Shown: piece after piece, positions 9,414 to 21,271 of the stretch | How the letters are laid out: every line of letters begins with the position of its first letter | How positions within the stretch are numbered: the stretch's first letter is position 1 | Origin: Okeania sp. SIO1I7 | Lineage (GTDB): Bacteria > Cyanobacteriota > Cyanobacteriia > Cyanobacteriales > Microcoleaceae | DNA: 64,000 nucleotides | NCBI GenBank assembly: GCA_010672585.1 | Contig: JAAHGF010000003.1 | Location: 186,001 to 250,000 of the forward strand | Direction of reading: 5' to 3' | Position numbers and translations under genes: made by a program | The notes under the pieces: model-generated | The model's input: only the letters and a program-made list of their open reading frames with translations | Database searches by the model: none | Told to the model about the DNA's origin: nothing

Positions 9414-9755
9414 GTGCGCGATCGCGTTTATTTGACGCACATTTTGGAGTGTATTGACCGCATCCGAGATTACACAGGCAATAATAGGGAAAATTTTATG
9501 AATAATCCTTTGGTGCAAGATGCAGTATTAAGAAGATTGCAAACAATGGCAGAGTCTACACAACAACTTTCGGATGATTTAAAAGTAGATGCACCGGATG
9601 TGGACTGGTGAGCATTATCTGGATTTAGAAATGTTCTAGTTCATGATTATTTGAATGGTATTGATTTAGAGAGAGTCTGGGATGCGATTTATAATTATTT
9701 ATCAGGGTTGGAATCTGCTGTTAGGCGACTATCTGAAGGTTTAGAACAAGAGTAG
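9414..9755 (+). pseudogene. hepT: HepT-like (HEPN, DUF86) toxin broken by an in-frame stop
   Basis: The frame from the GTG at 9414 encodes MRDRVYLTHILECIDRIRDY, the start of a HEPN-fold HepT toxin. A TGA at 9609 interrupts it. The same frame then continues cleanly with LSGFRNVLVHDYL, the R-x4-H ribonuclease motif, to a TAG at 9753. Family members usually have Arg or Lys at the stop position, so CGA to TGA is the simplest event. An R3 repeat sits immediately before the start codon, where an MntA partner or promoter would be expected. The gene is probably dead. Confidence 0.8.
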
Positions 9756-9920
9756 TCCAGTAGTGGACTGACACGCCTAAAAATGTAGGTTGGGTAGAAC
9801 GAAGTATTAGTGGAGCTTATCCATTAGGATAAACCCAACACGCACTTACACTTAATCTGTGCATCCGTGCCATAATCGGTGTGAGCGCCTTAACTCAACC
9901 TACGCTTATTACTGAAATTT
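9756..9920. other. Intergenic gap with short dispersed repeats
   Basis: It contains segments such as GTAGGTTGGGTAGAACGAAG and ATCTGTGCATCCGTGCCATAATC. The latter recurs near 34450, 34695 and 46035. No gene is seen. Confidence 0.5.
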
Positions 9921-13131
<3,211 letters not shown>

Positions 13132-13160
13132 TTGACACTTACCGCAATAAATTGTTACAT
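13132..13160 (+). promoter_or_regulatory. Putative promoter of psb35 copy 1
   Basis: TTGACA at 13132-13137 and TTACAT at 13155-13160 are separated by 17 bases. The -35 box is perfect and the -10 is weak. The same arrangement is kept in the second copy although sequence just upstream has drifted. Confidence 0.4.
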
Positions 13161-13200
13161 TTGTTTACATAAAGGTAAATAAATGTAAAGGAAAAAAATT

Positions 13201-13440
13201 ATGGTTATTTTAATCTCACTATTCGTTATCGGTTGGGTCGCTGCAGCAGTAATTGGAAGCCAAGCTTATTTATTGGGCGAACAAACTAAGCCTATCCACG
13301 AGCGCAACTGGAATTCTAAGTCTTTTGAAAATTTATCTGAATCTTTAACTGGCAATAGATTGGACTACAATCAGCGAATTCCGGCCTATAGTATGGACGC
13401 CTATGCTAGCCAGAACCTTGCTGATGGTTCAAATGTATAG
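13201..13440 (+). CDS. psb35: Psb35-like photosystem II assembly protein, copy 1
   Basis: A 79-residue protein with one N-terminal membrane helix (VILISLFVIGWVAAAVIGSQAYL), then GEQTKPIHERNW and a polar tail with RIPAYSMDAY. This pattern matches, from memory, the cyanobacterial Ssl2148/Psb35 family. Psb35 binds the CP47 module with high-light-inducible proteins during photosystem II assembly in the thylakoid membrane. The start has AAGGA about 8 bases upstream. The gene is monocistronic, with a hairpin terminator about 170 bases downstream. A near-identical paralogue follows 508 bases later. The assignment rests on recalled family sequence. Confidence 0.65.
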   Translation: MVILISLFVIGWVAAAVIGSQAYLLGEQTKPIHERNWNSKSFENLSESLTGNRLDYNQRIPAYSMDAYASQNLADGSNV

Positions 13441-13608
13441 GTATAGCAGAAGGAAGAAGGAAGAAGGAAGAAGGAAGAAGGAAAAATATTGCTTTGTCTA
13501 ATTTTGAAGCTTTTGATCTGTCCTCACCTTTCCTTCAACTGCTGTAAAGATTTATGGTTTGATTTTTCGTTGACTCCTCTGTTTGAAACTTAACTGAACT
13601 ATGTTCAT

Positions 13609-13643
13609 CCCCAGCAGAATATCTGCTTGGGTGATTTTTTTTT
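13609..13643 (+). terminator. Rho-independent terminator after psb35 copy 1
   Basis: CCCCAGCAGA and TCTGCTTGGG form a 10-bp stem with one mismatch and a 3-base loop. GTGA and nine T follow. Confidence 0.75.
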
Positions 13644-13871
13644 GATCCAGGGACTGTTTTTAACGAAGTCAGAAGTCAGAAGTTAACCCACCCCTCGCCC
13701 CTCCCCCTCCCAGGAGGGGAAGTAGGGGATGCGTGAGCAACTCTCTAAAAATATTTCGCCTTATAAAGACGGGGTGGCGCGACCAAATTCTTTTAATTTA
13801 TCAAAATGTCAATACTTAATAGGTGCGGATTTCCACATCTTTTTATCTTGTTTGCCGTAACTTATCCCAAC

Positions 13872-13900
13872 TTGACACTCACCGCAATAAATTGTTACAT
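13872..13900 (+). promoter_or_regulatory. Putative promoter of psb35 copy 2
   Basis: TTGACA at 13872-13877 and TTACAT at 13895-13900 with the same 17-base spacing as copy 1. Confidence 0.4.
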
Positions 13901-13948
13901 TTGTTTACATAAAGGTAAATAAATATAAAGAAAAAAAGGAAAAAAATT

Positions 13949-14188
13949 ATGGTTATTTTAATCTCACTATTCGTTATCGGTTGGGTCGCTGCAGCAGTAA
14001 TTGGAAGCCAAGCTTATTTATTGGGCGAACAAAGTAAGCCTATCCACGAGCGCAACTGGAGTTCTAAGTCTTTTGAAAATTTATCTGAATCTTTAACTGG
14101 CAATAGATTGGACTACAATCAGCGAATTCCGGCCTATAGTATGGACGCCTATACTAGCCAGCGCCTTGCTGATGGTTCAAATGCTTAG
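13949..14188 (+). CDS. psb35: Psb35-like photosystem II assembly protein, copy 2
   Basis: A 79-residue paralogue differing from copy 1 at about six positions (for example T29 to S, N38 to S, A70 to T). The membrane helix and the GEQ.KPIHERNW segment are unchanged. It keeps its own promoter-like boxes, ribosome-binding site and terminator, so both copies look functional. The small number of changes suggests a recent duplication or ongoing gene conversion. Confidence 0.65.
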   Translation: MVILISLFVIGWVAAAVIGSQAYLLGEQSKPIHERNWSSKSFENLSESLTGNRLDYNQRIPAYSMDAYTSQRLADGSNA

Positions 14189-14350
14189 GCATAGCGGAAG
14201 GAAGAAGTAAGAAGGAAGAAGGAAAAATATTGCTTTGTCTAATTTTTAAGCTTTTGATCTGTCCTCACCTTATCCTTCGACTGCTGTAAAGATTGATGGT
14301 TTGATTTTTCGTTGACTCCTCTGTTTGAAACTTAACTGAACTATTTTCAT

Positions 14351-14384
14351 CCCAAGTAGATATTCTGCTGGGGTGATTTTTTTT
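14351..14384 (+). terminator. Rho-independent terminator after psb35 copy 2
   Basis: CCCAAGTAGA and TCTGCTGGGG pair with one mismatch and one G-T wobble, followed by GTGA and eight T. The stem has changed on both arms relative to copy 1 but still folds. Confidence 0.7.
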
Positions 14385-14670
14385 GATTCAGGGACTGTTT
14401 TTAACGAAGTCAGAACTCAGAACTCAGAACTCAGAACTCAGAACTCAGAAGTTAACCCACCCCTAACCCCTCCCAGGAGGGGAAGTAGGGAATGGGTGAG
14501 CAACTCTCTAAAAATATTTCGCCTTAAAAGGCGGAGACCCAATTATTTTGATAAACAAAATGCGGAGCGTAAAAGATATATATTTTTTAATTTCTTCCCA
14601 CACTACCCTGCTCCCCCACTCCCCCACTCCTTCCCTCCCTCTTCCTTCTTCCCTCTTCCTTCTTCCTTCT

Positions 14671-15684
14671 TCAAACAGAACACATAGCCATAAAAGTACA
14701 TTCCCAAACTAATCTAGGTTGGACATAGGAGAGTAAATATTTTCTAGCTGCCTCCAGGTGTTTGAGACATTCGACTTTGTCAAGCTGCTGTTGTGGTTTT
14801 GCCCAATAACTATGCTGTAGATAATCTATCAACCATAACTGCGCTTCTAGATCCAAATTTTTACTAATATCTCGCCCTACTTCTAGTGCTTGACGAATAG
14901 TCTTAATACCCTGAGTTACCGTTTCCAAAATATCTGCAGGAATTTCTTGTAGTTGTTGCCAAGCAGCGATCGCTTCTCCTGGACTACCTTGAGCCATCAT
15001 CATCACTTCTGTATGCTTCAAAATTTCTTCATGGCCAGCTTTTTCCAATACGAGTCGCATATTCTCGTTGGCCAAACGATAAAAAGGAATACGCTGACAT
15101 CGGGACACCAAGGTGGGCAATAATGAATCAACTCCCGGAGCAATTAAGATTAAAGTTGCCCGTTTACCTGGTTCTTCTAAAGTTTTCAACAAACCATTTG
15201 CGGCACTTTCTCTCATTGTTTCAGCTTGTTGCAAGACTACTACTGATCTTGCAGTTTCTAGGGGGGGGCGGCCTAGAAATTCACTAATTTCCCGTACCTG
15301 TTCGAGACGAATTTGAGGTGGTGACTTGCGTTTGACTCCTGCTTCTGTTGCTTCTTTTGCTGAGAGTAGTTTTCCTTGGTGGAGATAGGTGGGTTCTACC
15401 CATAATAGGTCTGGATGGTTTCTTTTGTGAATGCGATTTTTTAGAGATGGGTTAGCAGGGGAGTGGTTATTGGAGAATAGGAGTTCTATAAAACATTGGG
15501 CAGTTAAACCCCTTCCTATTCCTGGAGTGCCTACAAATAAATAGGCAGGAGCAATACGTTGGCGAGTAACTGCTTGAGTTAGTAATTCTATGGCTTGGTT
15601 TTGTCCGATAATTGGGGTAAATGAAGTCACAATGAAGAAGGAGTCAGGATTCAGGAGTTTCGATTTAGTTAACAATTTGCGCAA
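14671..15684 (-). CDS. holB: DNA polymerase III subunit delta'
   Basis: A clamp-loader subunit of the AAA+ family. IGQNQAIELL and GTPGIGRG (about 53-60) form a degenerate Walker A lacking the Lys-Thr pair, as expected for delta', which does not hydrolyse ATP. TLEEPGKRATLIL and SRCQRIPF (sensor 1 region, about 168-200) follow. The first 18 residues are encoded partly by a TCAGGAGT-type repeat. A GTG at 15630 would start MTSFTPIIGQ and is a good alternative, giving 319 residues. The stop codon TGA runs directly into a GGAAGAA polypurine array. In many cyanobacteria holB follows tmk, but here they are 5 kb apart. Confidence 0.9.
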   Translation of the reverse strand: MRKLLTKSKLLNPDSFFIVTSFTPIIGQNQAIELLTQAVTRQRIAPAYLFVGTPGIGRGLTAQCFIELLFSNNHSPANPSLKNRIHKRNHPDLLWVEPTYLHQGKLLSAKEATEAGVKRKSPPQIRLEQVREISEFLGRPPLETARSVVVLQQAETMRESAANGLLKTLEEPGKRATLILIAPGVDSLLPTLVSRCQRIPFYRLANENMRLVLEKAGHEEILKHTEVMMMAQGSPGEAIAAWQQLQEIPADILETVTQGIKTIRQALEVGRDISKNLDLEAQLWLIDYLQHSYWAKPQQQLDKVECLKHLEAARKYLLSYVQPRLVWECTFMAMCSV

Positions 15685-15861
15685 TTTAGCGACATAATAC
15701 CCTAGTTCTCACACGTAAGTAGTAACGAGGGTGAAATTTGTATCTTCTGCACTAATCGCTTTAAGCATTTCTGGCAGTCTATCTATATAGACATAGAACT
15801 CTCCAGAAATCCTGCTCCCTACTAGGAAAGGCGTAGTAAGGGTTTGAGGACTTTTTTAGTT
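15685..15861. other. Intergenic region with an unassigned short open frame
   Basis: On the minus strand an open frame of about 45 codons (about 15712-15850) encodes GEFYVYIDRLPEMLKAIS and ends LVTTYV. It reads like protein, but it has no ATG at its head and no recognised family. It may be the 3' remnant of a gene cut by the neighbouring IS relic. Confidence 0.3.
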
Positions 15862-15975
15862 ATGTTAATTGACAAAGACTTAAATGTAAGTATAGAGTGT
15901 AGAGATGCGGTTGGCTTGACCGTCAATGCCTGTGGATGAGTAACCGCCGACGGCCTCACAAGAAGCAGGAAGTAA
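15862..15975 (+). pseudogene. tnpB: C-terminal relic of an IS605-type TnpB
   Basis: The frame encodes MLIDKDLNVSIECRDAVGL, then TVNACG, a stop, then VTADGLTRSRK and a second stop. IDRDLNAA/S and the VNACG...ADG tail are typical of the extreme C-terminus of TnpB proteins. Everything upstream is gone. No tnpA is present. Confidence 0.6.
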
Positions 15976-16055
15976 ACATCAATTTGTCACGTTATGTGAC
16001 GCTTTGTATCAGTTTTATGAAGCAGTCAGAATGAATATGTTTAATACCATTTTTA

Positions 16056-16202
16056 GGCGTTGCTGATTGTGGGTATGATTTTGCCCCCTAGCTCCCCAAT
16101 TTTGGGGGGAATAAAAATCTAAAAGTCCCCCAATTTTGGGGGATTTAGGGGGCTTTACCAGAACCAAACAATCGCGCATTCATACTTCAATTCAGCAACG
16201 CC
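16056..16202. mobile_element. Miniature inverted-repeat element, GGCGTTGCTGA ends
   Basis: Terminal inverted repeats GGCGTTGCTGA and TCAGCAACGCC bound 147 bases. The 9-base sequence CCATTTTTA is directly repeated on both sides. The interior carries facing CCCCCAATTTTGGGGG-type palindromes. It has no coding capacity. Confidence 0.85.
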
Positions 16203-16220
16203 CCATTTTTAAAGTTAAAT

Positions 16221-17687
16221 CTAAAAAGATGATTTAACTCTGTTTGCTGCTTTTTCTGGTTCTCCAGAAAGTGGGAAAACTAACACACTCTTAATATTGG
16301 AATTATTAACTAATTCGTCAAGGCGGTGTAATTGTTTATCGGTAATACCAATACCATCATATTGTTTCGCATAATTTAATTCTTCCTGAAAATTATCTTC
16401 ATTATAAGCTTGAATAAAGACTCGATCTACTAACCATTTTTCCCAGTCTGCAGCAAAATATTTTTTCGCCCAATAAGGGTTATGATGACTAAGATCGAAA
16501 CTAACTGAATTATTGGCTTTTTTCATTTCTGTTATCATCTGTTTGGTAAAACTTGTTAATTTCGCTGTCCGGTCTACTTTTCCTGGTAATTCTGCATGAT
16601 ATCCTAGATAATCATCCCATTGAACGGCATCAATTGTTGGATATTTTTTGACAAATTCAACTAAAATTTTAGTAAAAAAGTTAGCTACTTCTTCTACTTC
16701 TACATCCAAGACATAATGTTCTATTCCATCGTAGGTTTTATCCACTCCAGGAACTATCCATTTTTTAGCAATTGCTAAGTCAAAAATCGGACTATTTTTA
16801 TCAATTTTAATGCCTTTCTCGAAGTAAGCATGAACTTCTATTCCTTGTTTATGTGCTTCATCAATTAACCAAATTAACCATTGTTCATTAAATTCATTAG
16901 GACAGCTATTTGCTCCTAGTATTTGTTGCATTACTTCACTTTTGTACATAGTACAACCATTTCCCCAAACTCCGTGAATTATGGTATTAAATCCTTGTTT
17001 TTTATAATAACGAACTCTTTCACGAATTGTTTTTTCATCGGCATTATTAGTTATATAATAACGACTTAAGTAAATGCCTCTAATTTCTTTTTTATCCCAA
17101 GGAGTTAAAACTTTATCGTTGAGGGAATTATTATTAGGTTTAACTGGATTAACAATCTTTTTTTCGGCAGCAATAGGTGATGGTGATTCTGTTTTAGGTA
17201 AATCTGGTGGATTTTTGACGGTTTCTGATGAAGATGATTCGGTTTGATTTCGGTCAGTTTCTTTTGATTTTAAAACAGTTTCTTTTTCAAGGGAATTATT
17301 ATTAGGCTTAACTGGATTAACAATCTTTTCTTCGGCAGGAATAGGTGATGGTGATTCTATTTTAGGTAAATCTGGTGTATTTTTGACGGTTTCTGATGAA
17401 GATGATTGAGATGATTCGGTTTGAGTTGAGTCAGTTTCTTTTGATTTTAAAACAGTTTCTTTTTCGGTTGATGTATCTTCTGATTTTAAAGTGGGAATAG
17501 GTAGATTTGGAAATTTATCTTGGAGCCAAGAAACTACGGAATTATTAGATACGAATCTAGACAAATCGATCTGATTTCTCTGGATAAACCACCAGTAACT
17601 TCCACCTAAAATCATCAAAAAAATTAGAATTTCTACAAAACAACCTGAATCAAAAAGACGAGAAGAATTATCCTTTTTTTTAGACAT
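16221..17687 (-). CDS. Glycosyl hydrolase-like (GHL10/DUF187-type) membrane-anchored protein
   Basis: A 488-residue protein with an N-terminal membrane anchor (CFVEILIFLMILGGSYWWF, about 16-34). A Ser/Thr/Pro linker (about 70-190) contains two tandem copies of a ~55-residue unit (ETVLKSKETD...KPNNNSL). The C-terminal barrel starts at RGIYLSRYYI (about 205) and has QGFNTIIHGVWG, AHKQGIEVHAYFEKG and VQWDDYLG (about 364-371). These resemble bacterial GHL10/DUF187 hydrolases. The acidic WDD probably lies in the active site. The likely substrate is an extracellular polysaccharide, but this is not established. Confidence 0.72.
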   Translation of the reverse strand: MSKKKDNSSRLFDSGCFVEILIFLMILGGSYWWFIQRNQIDLSRFVSNNSVVSWLQDKFPNLPIPTLKSEDTSTEKETVLKSKETDSTQTESSQSSSSETVKNTPDLPKIESPSPIPAEEKIVNPVKPNNNSLEKETVLKSKETDRNQTESSSSETVKNPPDLPKTESPSPIAAEKKIVNPVKPNNNSLNDKVLTPWDKKEIRGIYLSRYYITNNADEKTIRERVRYYKKQGFNTIIHGVWGNGCTMYKSEVMQQILGANSCPNEFNEQWLIWLIDEAHKQGIEVHAYFEKGIKIDKNSPIFDLAIAKKWIVPGVDKTYDGIEHYVLDVEVEEVANFFTKILVEFVKKYPTIDAVQWDDYLGYHAELPGKVDRTAKLTSFTKQMITEMKKANNSVSFDLSHHNPYWAKKYFAADWEKWLVDRVFIQAYNEDNFQEELNYAKQYDGIGITDKQLHRLDELVNNSNIKSVLVFPLSGEPEKAANRVKSSF

Positions 17688-17694
17688 AGGTTCA

Positions 17695-18105
17695 ATAATT
17701 GATAATTGATAATGGATAATTGATAATTAGGGCTTGCTGAATAAATCTCAAATAATTACCATATAAAGGTTTTAGACTTTTTAGGTATTGAAAAAGTACA
17801 TGGTTTTCAGCTCTTCATGCTCATGCATGGAGCGCATTTTTAGCGCATAGTTGGGCAAGAAAATTCTCCCCTACTCCCCTACTCCCCTTTTCCCCTCCTG
17901 GGAGGGGTTAGGGGTGGGTCCCCTACTCCTTAAAAAAGACTTTTTCAGCAGACCCTAATTACCTCTTCCTTTTACGGAGAGGATTGAATAAAAGGAAAAT
18001 TTTTTCTCTCTTGGTCGATTGGATATGGCGAGGAGACCTTGCCATCCCTTGACCGCTTGTTTTTCCTTGAAAAGAGAGGCTTTAAACCTTAATTATTCTA
18101 TAAAA
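17695..18105. repeat. R3 interspersed repeat, copy b, split by another element
   Basis: One R3 end (TTGATAATTGATAATGGATAATTGATAATTA) is at 17698-17729 and the rest resumes at 17956 (TAATTACCTCTTCC) through AGGCTTTAAACC. An element at 17730-17955 sits between the two parts. Confidence 0.75.
17730..17955. mobile_element. Miniature element E, GGGCTTGCTGA ends, copy 1
   Basis: It begins GGGCTTGCTGAATAA and ends TTTTTCAGCAGACCC, imperfect inverted repeats. TAATTA is present on both sides. It is inserted within an R3 repeat. The interior has a CCCCTCCTGGGAGGGG palindrome. A second copy is at 52584-52855. Confidence 0.75.
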
Positions 18106-18240
18106 TTGTAATCAATTTAGATTAGATTTTTTGATTTAGTTAATCTCAATCTAATTTAATTTCCCAGAATAATTACGTTATTACTAAATACATACAACCT
18201 CTGATGGAAAAATTTCGGAAATTTATATTTAACTTAATAT

Positions 18241-18488
18241 GTAAGCATTCAGCTATAGCATTCAGTGGTCAGCTTTTCCTGTAAAATGCACTCAAGTTCA
18301 GCTTTTTAATTAAGGAATTGCTCTTTGAACTTCTACTACATTTTTAACTCATAAATTTAAGCACTATAACTAGAAGTATGAGTTATTAATATAAGCAATT
18401 TTGTAGTAGGAAATATATTAGATATGACTTAAAGCTGATAGCTGATAGCTGACTGCTGTTTGCGCAGCATTCCGTAGGAAATGCTTAC
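18241..18488. mobile_element. Miniature element A (IS66-like ends), copy 1
   Basis: It begins GTAAGCATTCAGC and ends GGAAATGCTTAC. The flanks are CTTAATAT and TTTAATAT, an 8-base duplication with one difference. The interior is rich in GCTGATA heptamers. Its right end overlaps the last codon and stop of the glutathione S-transferase gene. Confidence 0.85.
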
Positions 18489-19087
18489 TTTAATATAGAA
18501 CGATAAAGGGGCTGATTTTTTACTCTTTCTATCCAATTTTGAATTTCTGTAAACTGGCTTAAATCAAATCCTCCTTCATTAGCAACATGGGTATAAGCAA
18601 ATAAACAAATATCAGCAATAGTGTAATTATTACCTACAAAAAATTGATGATTTTCTAGATGTTTTTCCATGACATTTAAAGCAGCATAACCTCCTGGTTG
18701 TTTTTGCTTAATTTCTGTTTGATATTCTTCTGCTTTTCCTAAAATACTTATCCAATAACGAGAGGTGGCAATATAAGGTTCATGGCTATATTGTTCAAAG
18801 AATAACCATTGCATAACTTGAGCTTTTTCCCATTTATCGGTCGGTAAAAATTTTGTTCCTTCACTGAGATAAAAAAGAATTGCGTTAGATTCAGATAAAT
18901 ATTTTCCTGGTTCTATTTCTAAAGTAGGTATTTTACCATTAGGATTTTTTTGTAAAAATTCTGGGGTACGACTTTCTCCTTTTGTAATATCAATTTCAAT
19001 TCTTTCAAAAGGGATTTCTAACTGAGTTAACAGTAGACGGATTTTATAGCAGTTACCAGAGGTAGAAAATTCGTATAGTTTCAACAT
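18485..19087 (-). CDS. Glutathione S-transferase family protein
   Basis: A 200-residue cytosolic protein. Residues 1-78 form the thioredoxin-like domain (LKLYEFSTSGNCYKIRLLL, then NPNGKIPTLEIE with the cis-Pro and SESNAILFYL that binds glutathione). Residues 85-200 are the helical domain with NYTIADICLFAYTHVA. The family conjugates or reduces substrates with glutathione, and the substrate is unknown. The last Lys codon's G and the TAA stop come from element A at 18241-18488. Without the insertion the frame would have ended one codon differently (Ser then TAA). Confidence 0.88.
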   Translation of the reverse strand: MLKLYEFSTSGNCYKIRLLLTQLEIPFERIEIDITKGESRTPEFLQKNPNGKIPTLEIEPGKYLSESNAILFYLSEGTKFLPTDKWEKAQVMQWLFFEQYSHEPYIATSRYWISILGKAEEYQTEIKQKQPGGYAALNVMEKHLENHQFFVGNNYTIADICLFAYTHVANEGGFDLSQFTEIQNWIERVKNQPLYRSILK

Positions 19088-19119
19088 ATAGCAATTCCCA
19101 TGATGGTGAAGTACAAAAT

Positions 19120-19500
19120 TACCGAATAATTAATAATGAATAATTAATAATTAAGAGTTGATAGTTAATAATTATTCATTCAACAATTCACGCCTTGAAG
19201 CCTCCCCTTTTAAGGGGATAAAATAAAAAAAAATCCTTTTAGTCAATCCTCTTCTGTAAGCATTCAGCTATTAGCTGTCAGCTATCAGCAACAAGACTCT
19301 CTTCATTAAGGACAGTGTTTAAATTAACAACTGACTTTAAAGACAAGGCAGGCAACTTTTGTAGTAAGACAATTAAATATTGCTTTGAGCCTAAACTAAA
19401 AGTAATAGCTGATAGCTGATGGCTGACAGCTGAATGCTTACCCTCTTCTTTTAAGAAGAGGTAATTATTAATTGTTAATTATTAATTGTTAATTGCTGAA
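19120..19500. repeat. R3 interspersed repeat, copy c, split by element A
   Basis: ACCGAATAATTAATAATGAATAA opens the repeat and GCCTCCCCTTTTAAGGGG follows. Element A interrupts it at 19256-19441, and the remainder (TTTTAAGAAGAGGTAATTATTAATT) continues to about 19495. Confidence 0.75.
19256..19441. mobile_element. Miniature element A, copy 2
   Basis: GTAAGCATTCAGC at the left and GCTGAATGCTTAC at the right, perfect 13-base inverted ends over 186 bases. CCTCTTCT is exactly duplicated on each side. It is inserted in an R3 repeat. Confidence 0.92.
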
Positions 19501-19819
19501 TTTTTTTTAGGGAGTAGGGATTAACGAAGTTAGAAGTCAGAAGTTATTTTTGTAATGGGAATTTTGAGCAACTTTCCAAAAATATTTCCCCTTAAAAGGT
19601 GGGGTTGCGCGACCCATATTATTTTGAGAAAAAATAAGAAAAACAACCATGCCTCAGTAACTTGAGAAACGCTATTTTAATATAAATACTTAAAAAAAAT
19701 CTCTTTCCCTTTATGAGTTTAATACCTCACAGTCTACACGGCGTTGACAATTGGTTGGGGTTTGAGTCCCCATCCATTTTTTCTTCCTTCTTCCTTCTTC
19801 CTTCTTCTTTCTTCCTTCT
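19501..19819. other. Intergenic region ending in a polypurine array
   Basis: It contains fragments shared with the psb35 tail (AACTTTCCAAAAATATTTCCCC) and, at about 19776-19823, a (CTTCTTC)n tract that is GGAAGAA on the tmk strand. No gene is seen. Confidence 0.5.
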
Positions 19820-20485
19820 TCAAACCCATTCTATTAATTTTTCCCTCAGAATTTTTTGAATTTGTTCTTGAACTTTATCTATGGTCAGATTAGCATCTAT
19901 TCGTACTATCAAAGGATTATTTTTAGCTAATTCTTGATAGCCTTGTTGCACCCTTTGATGAAATTGAATATTTGCTTGTTCCATTCTATCAATTTCCCCC
20001 CTATTTTTAGCTCTAGTTAAACCAATTTCAACATCAATATCTAACCAAAAAGTTAAATCGCTTTTTAACCCACCTGTAGCAATATGATTGAGTTTTTGAA
20101 TTAAATCTAAATCTAAACCACGACCATATCCTTGATAAGCAATAGTCGAGTCAGTGAAGCGATCGCACAATACTATAGCCCCTTTTTTTAAATAGGGTTT
20201 AATCAAGTTTTCAATATGTTGAGACCTATCTGCTGCATATAGTAACAATTCTGCTCTTTCTTGAATTTGTTCTCCAGATATATCTGTATTTAAGAGTAAT
20301 TCTCGTAAAGCTTGACCTAGTTTTGTTCCCCCTGGTTCTCGTGTGACAATTACTTCTAAATCTATAAATTTTGATAAAATTTCCCTTGATTGTTTTTTTT
20401 CTAATAACCAATCTTTTAAAAGTTGAATTTGAGTGGTTTTCCCCCCTCCTTCTACACCTTCAAAAACAATTAATTTACCTACCAT
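19820..20485 (-). CDS. tmk: Thymidylate kinase
   Basis: It phosphorylates dTMP to dTDP with ATP, in the cytosol. The 221-residue product has the P-loop FEGVEGGGKTTQ (about 8-19), the DRFTDSTIAYQGYGRGLD segment (about 110-127) with the catalytic DR(Y/F/H) motif, and LTFWLDIDVEIGLTRAKNRG. The insertion SREILSKFIDLEVIV near residue 34 slightly lengthens it compared with typical 205-215-residue enzymes. The stop TGA is followed immediately by GGAAGAA repeats. The gene stands alone, about 4 kb from holB. Confidence 0.95.
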   Translation of the reverse strand: MVGKLIVFEGVEGGGKTTQIQLLKDWLLEKKQSREILSKFIDLEVIVTREPGGTKLGQALRELLLNTDISGEQIQERAELLLYAADRSQHIENLIKPYLKKGAIVLCDRFTDSTIAYQGYGRGLDLDLIQKLNHIATGGLKSDLTFWLDIDVEIGLTRAKNRGEIDRMEQANIQFHQRVQQGYQELAKNNPLIVRIDANLTIDKVQEQIQKILREKLIEWV

Positions 20486-20628
20486 TTTGCATTTATTTAT
20501 CTATTTTTAACTGATTTTTGATAATTTGCTAATAATTACTAATTTATTTATAGGAGCAATTTGATTTGAGTTGTGTTCCTCGACTTTTAGGGAAGAAGGA
20601 ATGGCAAACATCGAAGTAATAAAATTCT

Positions 20629-20824
20629 TTAAGCATTCAGCTATTAGCTGTCAGCTCTCAGCTCTTATAAGGGGGTTTAAATGAATATAGATTGTTGAGC
20701 GCCAGCTTTTATAGTAAGTATAAATTCTGGCTCAATTAGTAAAGCTTTTATCTCAAACTAAAAGCAATAGCTGATGGCTGATAGCTGACGGCTGTTTGCG
20801 CAGTATTCCGGAGGAAATGCTTAC
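20629..20824. mobile_element. Miniature element A, copy 3
   Basis: It begins TTAAGCATTCAGC (first base altered) and ends GGAAATGCTTAC, with AAAATTCT duplicated on each side. It lies in the divergent region upstream of tmk. Confidence 0.88.
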
Positions 20825-20832
20825 AAAATTCT

Positions 20833-21271
20833 TACTAATTATCTAGGATTCCTATTAATCAAATTATTCTATCATGTATTGTTGAATACTTATAAATAAA
20901 TGAAAACTAGAACAGGAAAAATAGAGATATTTGCCGTTGAAGCGAGAGGATATGTTTTTTTGACAGACAAAATATTATATTATTACCTATAGGGAGTATA
21001 TAGAATATTAATTTATATTTTATCTTTTTCTTTTGGCTTTATAGCACTACGCAAATAGGGCGCGGACATTGATAAATTATCAAACTCAGTCAGGGATTAC
21101 TTCTGAGTTCCGACTTCTGACTTCTGATTTGCGCGTAGCGCTATAATACCCCAAACTTCATAAGTGGTGTTTACAATTGGTTGGGGTTTGAGTCCTCATC
21201 CACTTTTTCCTTCTTCCCTCTTCTTTCTTCCTTCTTAAATTCAAATAATTTTTCTATTATTGGAGTTTTTT
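20833..21271. other. Intergenic region with short inverted and simple repeats
   Basis: It includes TATAGCACTACGCAAAT facing ATTTGCGCGTAGCGCTATA (about 21040-21145), which could form a long hairpin, and a (CTTCTTC)n tract near 21210-21236. No gene is seen. Confidence 0.45.

Noticed and set aside
14373-14687. 104-codon gene after psb35 copy 2
   Set aside because: It is made of simple repeats and pyrimidine tracts with no start signal.
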